From positions 41,193,677 to 41,257,676 of the forward strand of contig CM034238.1 in assembly GCA_019916065.1 (NCBI GenBank): a stretch of DNA of 64,000 nt, written 5' to 3'. The position numbers were made by a program, and so were the translations under genes. A model generated the notes under the pieces. That model had not been told where the DNA came from and searched no databases. It worked only from the letters and a program-made list of their open reading frames with translations. The stretch comes from Vitellaria paradoxa. Taxonomy: Eukaryota > Streptophyta > Magnoliopsida > Ericales > Sapotaceae. Positions 12,153 through 22,087 of this stretch are shown one piece after another. Positions within the stretch are counted from its first letter, which is position 1. Every line of letters starts with the position of its first letter.

Positions 12153-14564
12153 ATGTCTTCAAATTTGATGCTGCTATGTAAGTTTGGTATGGAGACTTTT
12201 GTAGTCAATTTGAATTGTGAAATGTCATTTTCAGATTTTGCGTTAAAGGTGTGTGAGAATTGGTCGAGTTTGAATGTGAAAAATGTGTCATTTAGTTACT
12301 CAATCCATGAACATCCTTCATGTTTTCTGAGAAATGATGTTGATTTTAAAAATATGATGATGTTGGCTCACATGGTTGGTTTGTGTTATATATCGATTGA
12401 TGTTTTTTATGGCGGTGTGAACACAGTACCGATCCAAAACAGTACCGGTACTGTTTTCAGCAATTTCGATACTGTTTCTAATAGTGTGTCAATTGGTGAT
12501 GCTGGTACTGGTCTGGATTCGTATGATGATTCCTGTGATGTTGATGTGTATCGTAGTTCAATTTCAAGCCGTACGGATAAACCATTGTTGTGTTCTAATT
12601 GGTCGTTATTAATATTGAGAGTGGGATAGGAATTCATAGGAGGTGTTGATGAGTTTCGTGATGCAATTTGTCGATATGCTACAGAGGTTGGCTTTGAATT
12701 TTTGTATGAGAGGAATAACAAGGATAGAGTCGAAGTTGTTTGTGCAAAAAAGTTCGCTGAAGGGTGTCTGTGGTCAATTGTTGCATCGTTATCAAAAGTT
12801 AATGGTAATTTTTACATAAGGAAATTCAACAATGTTCACAGTTGTGGTCCGACAATTATTAGGGATAGGTCTAAGAGGATGAGCAGGAAATTTTTAGGTA
12901 AGTTGATTGTTGATCAGGTAGCATTAAAACCTTCAATGTCGCCGGTCGACGTTATTATATTTTTTAAAAATAACTATGGCATGGAAATTAGCTATGATAA
13001 GGCTTGGAGTGCTTTAGAGAAAGCTAAAGACATGATTTATGGTGAGTATGATGATTCGTTTAATCACTTAAGTTGTTATGTCAAGGCTGCAATGGATCTT
13101 AACCCAGGCAGTCATATTGTGTTGGATGTGGATGATGGTACAAATCGGTTTAGATGGTTGTTTGTATCATTTGGGGCTAGTATACATGGATTCAAATATT
13201 GCAGGCCTATCATTTTTATTGATGATACTTTCTTGAAGTCACGTTTCAAGGGTCTTCTGATGGCAGCTACTGGCATGGATGCGAATAATGGTATGTTAAT
13301 GTTCATAATTTTGTGTGGTACTATTTTTATGCGGTACTGTTTTATTATGTGGTACTGTTTTTAGTAAGATGTAGTATCGTATAAATACAGTACCAAATGT
13401 ATCTAGTATTCAAAGACCACAAGTACACAATACAAAGAATGGTACTGTTTTTATGCGATACTATTTTTAATTCGGTACTATTTTTATGCGGTACTGTTTT
13501 TGTGTTCATCTGCAGAGTTATTCCCATTGGCATTTGCTGTTGTTGATTCAGAGAATTTCGATAATTGGTCTTGGTTCCTTGGTCATTTGCGTGATATATT
13601 GAACCCCTCTGAAGATTTTACATTTATTTCCGATAGAAATCCTAGATTGATGGAATCTTTGCCAATTAAGTTTCCTACATGTCATCACTTTTTCTGTTTA
13701 CAACATTTGAAGAACAATTTAAGAGATAAATTTAGTCATGGTAACAGATCTAACGAATCCCGTGAATACATTATGAACTTGTTTTATCAGTGTGCTTATG
13801 CTCCCAAAGTTGCAGCATTTAAGGAGAAGTTAGATGTTTTGAAGAGGGAAGGAGCTGCAATTGTTCATAACTTTTTGAGTGGATTGCTTGTGCAAAATTG
13901 GACTAATGCATATTCTTGTAGTAGAAGGTATGGTGAGATGTCTTCAAATGCCATTGAATCTTTTAACTCATGGATTCTTGATGCAAGAAATATGCCAGTG
14001 GCACATCTGGTGGACAAGATAAGGGTTAAATTAATGGAATGGTTTGCCATAAAAAAGCTCGATGCTGCAAATTGGAATGGTGTGCTATGTCCAAGAATGG
14101 AAGAGAAGTTTAATGCACTTGTTGATGCTGGTAGAACATGGAGCATCAAGATGTGTTCAGATAGTATTTATGAAGTATTTTCTAATCCTTCAACAACTAT
14201 TGATTTGGTGAATTGTACATGTTTTTGTTATGGTTGGCAAATTTTTGATTTTCCATGCTCTCATGCATTTGCTATTATTGGGATGATTAACAGACCTTTG
14301 AGTGAGTTTGTTAATGAGTACTTTCATGTTGATAATTACAAATTGGCATATGAAGGTGTGATTGTTCCAATACCAACAGATATAATACAAGAGTTTGCAG
14401 ACTGTAATAGTTCAATATTACCTTTAATAACACGGAGACCAGCTGGAAGGCCGAAGAAGCGTAGGATTAGATCAACTGGTGAACTTGTACGAAGAATTCG
14501 TTGTGGTCGTTGTGGTCGCATGGGCTCTCATAATAAGAAGACTTGCAAAGAGCCGTTGAGTTGA
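12153..14564 (+). CDS. mudrA-like: MuDR/MULE transposase, one amber codon and one intron
   Basis: Exons 12153-13290 and 13516-14564 join in phase to 729 codons counting the stop. The intron (13291-13515) has GT/AG ends and restores the family sequence D-A-N-N-E-L-F-P-L-A-F. One in-frame TAG at 12627-12629, where a Gln codon is likely ancestral, is the only break. Domains: N-terminal PB1-like region; MuDR DNA-binding domain from about 12640; MULE catalytic domain with the DDE residues in I-D-D-T-F, I-S-D-R and A-I-E-S-F-N all present; SWIM zinc finger C-x-C...C-S-H near 14215-14270; basic tail and a Cys/His knuckle at 14504-14550. It would cut and move the element by binding its terminal repeats. 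With only one stop, it could be recently inactivated or read through. Confidence 0.88.
13291..13515 (+). other. transposase intron rich in GTAC repeats
   Basis: The donor is GTATGT and the acceptor TCTGCAG. The 225-base intron holds about nine copies of GGTACTGTTTT, CAGTACC or one-base variants, so the motif has accumulated inside the gene without harming the splice sites. Confidence 0.8.
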
Positions 14565-15230
14565 ATTTTTTTTTCCCCAAAATTATGCTGTGAAGAAGTC
14601 TATTATTATTTGTTTGTTATGGTACTGTTTTTGAATTAATAATGAGAATGAGTATGTTTCAATCCATTTTGTGATAGTTATTTATTCAGTAATATTCGTT
14701 TTAATGTTGGTATTGAGAATGACAACGGTATAAAACAGTACCGGTACTGTTTATATTAATACCGATACTATTGGTAATAGTGTATCAATTTTAGATTTGC
14801 AGACAGTACCTTTGTCATTCTTATATTTAAAGGACATAAAAATTTGTTGGTGACAATAGTTGTAAGTGTTTTCACAAGTAAACTTCATTTGCAATACGTT
14901 GGTATTGAGAGATTAAATACTTCATACAAACAGTACCGATATAAAACAGTAGCGGTACTGTTTATATTAATACCGGTACTGTTTCCAATAGAGTATGAAT
15001 CGGCACTATTTGTAGCACTATCAACATCACAAGAATCAACATCCCAAGAATTATCATACAAATCGCAAAGACCATGACTATTTATGTTAGCACAAATAGT
15101 ACCATTAACTGAACATTGACTATTTGTATTAGTATAAACTGTACCATTCAATTTACAAGAAAAAATGTTGAATATACAAGTATGTTGTTAAAAAGAAATA
15201 GAGTGTGCACTAATACTATTTTAATTACAA
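14565..15230. other. spacer between the convergent MULE genes
   Basis: No gene is visible. It carries two perfect AACAGTACCGGTACTGTT-type palindromes or near-palindromes (about 14734-14751 and 14945-14985) and serves as the 3' region of both genes. Confidence 0.6.
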
Positions 15231-18200
15231 TCAAAATGTTTGTACATCACTAATGGACAGAAATTGTGATAGCATCTTTGCTCTGTAAGCTTGTACAGCT
15301 TCTTCTGAAAGCATCAGTTCAAGTGGTTCATCATTTGATATGCATTGCAGTACGTAGCACACCATTGGCCCACAGTCAACACTGCACACAAGATGTTATA
15401 GGTTGTAAGAATTTAGTTAGAGGTGTTCAACAATTTGCACGAATAAAAAAGGATGTGGCTTACGTTGTAGATCCTTGTTGTGGGCAATTTGCTGCAGAAA
15501 CAATTGGATATTCGAATTCCATGCTGGTATGTTCAATGTTTTTTGCTATTGGATCATTGAGGTATTGGTCTTTAAGTTTCGATTCCACATACTCTTTCTG
15601 ATACAATGTGACAAATGTGGAGACGGTATCAGTTTTAATAAATAGTACCAGTACTATTGTAAATAGTAGAAAAGAGTACCAATGAAATTATATATAAAAT
15701 TTACACACAGAATCTTACCACTTTCCTTGTATCCTCAAGATACATATCTTTGGAATTTGCTCTACGTGGTTTTATGGAATTATAATGTGTCCATGTCCAC
15801 GTGTCTCTATCCAATACCAAAAGGGTCCAATGGTTGGGATCAACAGGGATTCTCATTCCACTTGTATTCAAAGGGAATACAAGTAGTCTGTATGTATCAG
15901 ATAGTTGTAGCTTTTGATCAATATGAGTTTCTCGAGCTGCATGATGTCTGTCAAATACCACAAATGTCTGCAACAATAAAAAATGCATATTGTCAGATAT
16001 GTATTTTTTTTATATAACATTTATGCTCTAGAAAAAGAGTATCGAATATATATAGTATGCAAAAAGCACAATTAAACACAAAAAAGAAGTCACATATCTT
16101 ACCCAACACAAACTGCTGAAGTATAAGCATTTTTTAGGGAAAGTGTTGTGGACTAATTCCTGTTGTGTTGATTCCAAATAGCGTGCATGACAGTCAATTA
16201 GCTGGGCAATTATTGTGATTAGTAAATATCAGATTAATTTGTTAAATTTAAGAAATAGTCAACATACTTTATTAATTCTGCAGAAATATAAGTTAATTAT
16301 ATCTGCCTACCATGTTTGATATACTCTCATTCGCTATGAGGTTGTAGATATCTTCAATGGTGATCATGCAGAGTGGTTCATTTGGTACAGCCCAAACAGT
16401 TGCACTGTGTTGTGTGTATACAGTGAGATGCCAATAAGATCAGCCAAAAAAAAAAAAAAAAAAAAACAACAACAACATGAGTTGAGTTTGAAATGTTTAT
16501 GTTAACAGTACCAGATAAAGGAATAACAGTACCAATTATTGTAAAAAAGAGAGAACAGTACTAGATGATAGCAAGTAATTTTTTTATAATTGACAAGTAA
16601 TAAAAAAGAAAGAGTTAAATATTATCTTACGCTTCCCCTCATTATCAATGAGTTTTAAGATCCGTTCCTACTTTATGTCTGATAGATGTGTGTTTTGTTA
16701 AAAAGTTAAAATAATCTGCTTCAGTGGAGGTTGCTTGGGCTTGGATTGATGTGTAGACAATTGTAGAAGATCAATGTCTATAACATCAGATTCTATATCT
16801 TGCGGGACAACTGCCGCAGTGTCTGCCTTTTATTTTTTGGCAACCTTCTATTTACCACTGTATGTGAACTCAGAATCCCTTTTCTTTTGGTGTTTTTTGT
16901 CATTGAGTCTTTTGTACATTGAAGGTGGTTCGTTTGCAGCTGGAGTTTGTTGTTCATTTGTATTCGACTTCTTTGGCCTTCTAGTTGCTGCATGTTTCTG
17001 CGTCACCTGGTGGACGCTAGATTCGACAAGTTCAGACCTTAATAATTCAACAACTGTATTCACATTATCAAGTTCTTCCTTCAGGTTTATGTTTTGCAGG
17101 TTGAGATTTTCATTGTCAAGGAACAACTTTGTCAGAATTTCATCATTTTCCGCTAGTTGCTTCTCCAATTCAGCAATTTTATCATCTTTTTCCTTGACTT
17201 GTTGCTCCAGTTCTTCTATTTGTTCACAGTTAAAAATTGATAAAACTAAAGCAACTGGATCATTTTTTTGCTGAATTGGTACTGTTTCTGCTGATGCAGC
17301 CTCTCTTGCCTCTTGTTCTGGTTCCTCTTGTCTGGTGCCTCTTGTTTTGGGACTTTTTCTGCTATTTTATCTGGTAAGGTACCTTTATCAAATTCTGGTA
17401 CTATTTCTGGAAGAATTTCAGCTATGGCAGAGGGAACCGTACCAGATTGATCGAGTTCAGGAGTTTCTGGGTTATGCTCAACAGTAGTACAAGACACCTC
17501 TTATTTTCGCTCGCTCTCAGTTGACTTGTTTAAATGCACTATGTTTGTCTTCAGTTTTTGAAAAATGTCAAAAATTAGTAATTCATCATCACTTGTTTTT
17601 TCTGACCCAATGATGTATTCTTTTGTTTCTGTCCTTTCATTATCATGATCATGATCATCATATTGTTGTTGTCCATCCTCCTCGTCCTCGTCCTCCTGAT
17701 CATCATCAAGATCAGGTACAATTACCTGATATTTTGTTCATCAATTATATAATTTATTAGTAGTCCATGAATATAGTGTTGAATCTAGAATGATTTTATT
17801 TATCAGATGCAAACAGCATCATGAAACACAAAAAGATGTGACAAATACAAATAATAGCTGACAGTACCACACGGATGACAGTACCACATGTATGCAGTAC
17901 TGTTTTGAATAGAATGCATGCTCATTGAAAAATAGTACTGAATGTATCTAGCATTCAAACAACACCATGAAACACAAAAAAAAGTACTGCATACATGAAA
18001 CACAAAAAAGAGGTCACAAATGCAAAGAATAGCTGACAGTACCACTCGGATGATAGTAGCACATGTCTGCGGTACTGTTTTGAATAGAATGCATTCTCTT
18101 TGAAACACAGTATCTAATGTATCTAGAATTCAAAAAAGCCATGAAACACAAAAAAACAGTATCGCATACATGAAACACAAAAAAGAGGTCACAAATGCAA

Positions 18201-19497
18201 AGAATAGCTGATAGTACCATATGTCTGCGGTACTGTTTTGAATGGAATGCATGCTCTTTGAAACACAGTACCTAATGTATCTAGAATTCAAAAGGAGCCA
18301 TGAAACACAAAAAGAGGTCACAAATACAAAAAATAACTGACAGTACCACACGGATGACAGTACCACATGTCTGTGGTATTGTTTTGTTAAGAATGCATGC
18401 TCTTTGAAACACAGTACCGAATACACGGATGACAGTACCACATGTATGCGGTACTATTTTTTGTATAAGATGAATTCTATTTGAAAAAACAGTATCGAAT
18501 ATTCTTAGCATGCAAACATAATTTATTTTATCAGAAATAGTACCTGATTTTTATTCAACTTTTTGAGATTTATTGTTTTCAATGCATTGGACAATGGCTT
18601 GAGATCCCAGACTAGACATCTAGGTGTTGCACTCTTCTGTACTTATTGGACCAGAGTGGTGTGCTCACAGATCCAGTACTGCATCATTTGTTAGGGCGGA
18701 TTAGTTGAATGAAGTTCATAAGACAGTACCAACATATAATATAGAATATGATATGAAAAGGTTACCGGCAACATCATGACATAGCCTGCAACACCTTTGT
18801 TCCTAGAATCTGAGCACAAACTGTTCTCCAAGAATTCTAGTATATGTGCACTTCAGTTGTATTGGCGGATTTGATCTAAAATTTCAACCAATGTGGTGTA
18901 GTACCACGACAATGAATATCCTTTGTTAGGGACAAACAACGTTGCCAAACAGAACAGTGTCAAAAGTCTTGCAACATCTTCTCTGCCAATGCGTGTTTGT
19001 TCTTCAGCAGCCTACCGCAAAGCATCAGATATGTTCTATTTTTTAATTCGTCGCAACCTAGAGAATCTACGAGAGACGAATTCAGTGCCTGGTCTTGCGA
19101 TTTTTTTGGCACTGTCTATCAGTTGTTCACCATCTTCTATTCCAAACATTGTTCACAACTCTTTCTCTCTGATGCGAAGCTTTATTCCACCTAAGTTGAA
19201 AGCTTTGGACTGTGGGTCAAATGTTTTGATGATTGTTTCCACATCAACATCGCTTTTCCTCGAGTAATCTTTGTTAATTTCACAGTTTAAAATAGTGAGG
19301 ATGAGCTTCCAAAATGGAGAATGTTTAAGATATACATGGTGTGCTTTTGTCAAGTTGATGGTTTCAACTTCATTAATGACTGAGATTAGGTTCGAACGGT
19401 ACTGGATGTTCACCATGTTTGATTTTTGTGTGAGTGTGATTGTAATACCTGTAATTCGTAACATTTGTTTTCTGTTAGAGATAAAATGCAAGCTCAT
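15231..19497 (-). pseudogene. Ulp1-like (C48) cysteine protease gene carried by the MULE
   Basis: Reading down the minus strand, exons are about 19497-18767, 18680-18542, 17725-16629, 16401-16310, 16201-16103, 15967-15719, 15597-15464 and 15381-15231, with GT/AG introns. The first exons encode a DUF1985-like region ending in Y-W-I-C-E-H-T-T-L; the third an acidic stretch and a coiled coil (about 17250-17050). The last three hold the protease: His in N-H-W-T-L-L (about 15831), Asn in H-Y-N-S where Asp is usual, Gln in C-P-Q-Q (15475-15480), and Cys in V-D-C-G (15372-15374), restored exactly by splicing the 82-base intron 15382-15463. Such enzymes cut SUMO-type conjugates. Stops near 19150, 19055, 19015, 18865, 18630, 17500, 16850 and 16690 and a frameshift near 17335 break the N-terminal part; the catalytic end is open. 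Confidence 0.75.
17806..18500. repeat. tandem array of about 175-bp units with GTAC motifs (Ulp1-like gene intron)
   Basis: Units repeat GACAGTACCAC, a GCGGTACTGTTTTG block, GAATGCATGCTC and ATGAAACACAAAAA. Unit starts at 17860, 18035 and 18210 are 175 bases apart; a fourth, shortened unit starts at 18339. The array lies in the long second intron of the protease-like gene. Confidence 0.8.
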
Positions 19498-19502
19498 CTA
19501 GA

Positions 19503-20290
19503 TACAGTACCACATGTCTGACAGTACCACATCATGCGGTATTGTTTCACAAAATATGCTTGCTTTACAAAAACAGTACCGAATGATTATATCATGCAAA
19601 AAGCACCATTAAACAGAGAAAGGAAACACACATCCAATGAAATGACAGACAGTACCACATGTATGACAGTACCATAGTCTGCGGTACTGTTTTGTTTACG
19701 ATGCATGCTCCTTCAAAAACAGTACGACATGACTCTATCATGCAAACATCATATTTAAACACAAAAATAGTTCACAAATCAAATGAGTGACCGACAGTAC
19801 CGCATGTATGACAGTATCACATGTCTGTGGTACTATTTTTTTTTTATGATGCATGCTCCTTCAAAAAACAGTACCGCATGACTCTATGATGCAAACATCA
19901 CATTTAAAACACAAAAATAGTTGCAAATATCAAAAGAATGACCGACAGTACCGCATGTATGACAGTACCACATGTTTGCGCTACTGTTTTGTTTAGGATG
20001 CATGCTCATTCAAAAACAGTACCACATGACTCTATCATGCAAACATCACATTTAAAACACAAAAATAGTTGCAAATATCAAAAGAATGACCGACAGTACC
20101 GTATGTATGACAGTACCACAAGTTTGCGGTACTGTTTTATTTAGGATGCATGCTCATTCAAAAACAGTACCGCATGACTCTATCATGCAAAAAGCGCCAT
20201 TAAACAAATAAATGAATCACACATGCGATGAAATGGCTGACAGTACCGCATGTATGACAGTACCAAATGTCCGCGGTACTGTTTCATATT
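19503..20290. repeat. tandem array of about 147-bp units with GTAC motifs
   Basis: Six units start at about 19503, 19648, 19793, 19944, 20092 and 20239 (spacing 145-151). Each has GACAGTACC, ATGTATGACAGTACC, GCGGTACTGTTTTG, ATGCATGCTC and AAAACAGTACC blocks in the same order. It lies just upstream of the protease-like gene. Sequence up to 20480 holds four more scattered motifs. Confidence 0.85.
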
Positions 20291-20678
20291 AGGCTATTGT
20301 AAAAATAGCAACGAATATACGTTTTTGGAGAAACTAAATACATAATACAGTACCACAAAACCTGTTATTAGAAAAATAATCGAAAACCCTAAACAGTACC
20401 ACACAATAAATATTCAAACCCTCGATATGTGTTTTATCGAAAAACCCTAAAGAGTACCTTTAATCGAAAATAGTACCTGTTTATTGCGGAGGACTGTAGT
20501 ATGTGGATTTGCTTGGCGAAAAGTTAAGGATCGATTGAGGCTTTATTTGGAAGAAGTTTTGATTAGTTTTCAGATGATTTGTGACGAAGTTGGAAAGTCA
20601 CGGAACGTTTTCGATAAAACAGGAGAGTTTCAAATAACAGGTTTTGTGAGTGAAAGATGCATGAGGTCCTTTTTTGTC

Positions 20679-20758
20679 TTTTCGTTGCAAATATGACTTA
20701 TTCACAAATAATTTTTAAGGGTATGACTTAAATCCTTAAAAGGCCATAAATTGTGACC
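20679..20758 (-). repeat. right terminal inverted repeat of the MULE
   Basis: On the minus strand it reads GGTCACAATTTATGGCC, CTTTTAAGG, AAGTCATACC, then AATAAGTCATATT, matching the left repeat block by block. Confidence 0.65.
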
Positions 20759-20797
20759 GGCCTCCAAAAACTCAAAAAAAAAAAAAAAAAAAAACAA

Positions 20798-21012
20798 AAT
20801 TTGACTTCTTAGCGTTGGGCCTTACTACCTCTGATGGGTTGCTCTGCAGTTTGGGCTTAGGCCCAAAGAGATGTCTGGTGGGCTCTGCGGGGGCTTGCTC
20901 CCACATCGGGAGTTGGGTGTGTGTGTGTTCCATATAACTTTAATCGGCTGACCAACTTTTGAGTTTATTTGTTGACTTTGGTCTTCATTAAAAAAAAAAA
21001 TTGCATATAATG
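20798..21012 (+). repeat. right flanking repeat with A-run and 12-bp duplication
   Basis: Preceded by an A run at about 20777-20797, it contains the dyad TTGGGCTTAGGCCCAA near 20850 and CTCCCACATCGGGAG at 20898. It ends with TTTGGTCTTC, an A run and TTGCATATAATG at 21001. Its last 115 bases copy 11638-11747. A-run plus duplication suggests a SINE/LINE-type 3' end; the class is not certain. Confidence 0.55.
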
Positions 21013-22087
21013 TAGTAGAGATTCTATATATAAATATACATATCTATATTATCTATTTTATAATTTATTTAATTAAATTAAAATTAATTAATTTTTAAAT
21101 TATTTTATCAAAATAATATTAATTAAATAAAAATTTATTATTAAAATAATTTATTATATTTTATTAAATTAATGTTATTAAAATATTAATTTATGACTAT
21201 TTTTTCTTAAATTAAAATTAATGTTTTAATAAATAATAATTACTTATTAAAATAATTTATTTTATTAAAATATTTTATTAAATAAAAACTATTTCTCGTA
21301 AATAATTATTTATTAGATTATGTATTGTATTAATATACTAAAATTAATAATTTTTTAAATAAATTAAGAGTGCGTTTGGAGTGATAAAAAGTAAGATAAA
21401 TTGAGATAAAATGAGATGATTTATAAGTTCGTAATTCATGCAGTGAGATAAAAAGTGAATAACTTTTAGAGATTTTTTGAAATTTTCATAAATTTTTAAC
21501 GTTTTTTAACAAACCAAAATGGCCTAAAATTATTTGTTTTATAAATTATTTTATCAACATAAAAATAATATTTAACAAGTAACAACTCATTATTAAAATT
21601 AATTACTATTGAAATATTAATCTATGATAAAAGTATTTTTTGTAATTAATATTTTTATTTAAAATTATATTTAATAATATATATTTCATAAAAATTAATT
21701 ATTTTTAAAATAATAATTATTATGATGATTTATTTTATTATAATATATTACTAAGATTAAGTATTAATATTTACCCTTAGTCAATTTACCTTCATTTCAA
21801 ACACAATTAACTTTTATCACTTTAAAACTTTTAGTATTTCAAACATAATATAATGATTATTGGATAATATTTACTTTTTCAATCCTACCATAAGTATCAT
21901 GAATTTGATCAACTTTATCGGCTCACTAAATTTACATAAATAAAAAATATAAATATAAAAAATAAGTCAATAATTATTTTCTAAAATTACATAATTTTAT
22001 TAAAATATTTTATAATGTATTTAAAAATTATATTTTGTCCATACAAGGTATTATATGATTTTTTGCATCGCAAGGGGTCAACACTTG
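21013..22087. other. AT-rich gene-free region, possible Helitron tail at its end
   Basis: Nothing codes here. It is very rich in TTATTAAAAT-type words. A segment at about 21960-22087 ends GCATCGCAAGGGGTCAACACTTGT and is a diverged copy of 24310-24443. Confidence 0.5.

Larger units (their letters stand above)
11761..20758. mobile_element. MuDR-type MULE carrying a Ulp1-like gene
   Basis: The boundaries are set by imperfect terminal inverted repeats of about 80 bases at 11761-11842 and 20679-20758. Inside lie a MuDR transposase gene on the + strand (12153-14564) and a convergent Ulp1/C48-like protease gene on the - strand (19497-15231). Both genes and the spacers are dotted with CAGTACC and its complement. 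Plant MULEs carrying Ulp1-like sequences are known (the KAONASHI group of Arabidopsis), so the gene pairing is a recognised type. The repeat system seems unusual. I could not identify a nine-base target duplication. The stretch 11843-12152 is a probable 5' leader with no gene. Confidence 0.85.

Noticed and set aside
17803..18511. Four overlapping minus-strand ORFs with repeated peptides
   Set aside because: They are translations of the 175-bp intron array; the peptides repeat only because the DNA does.
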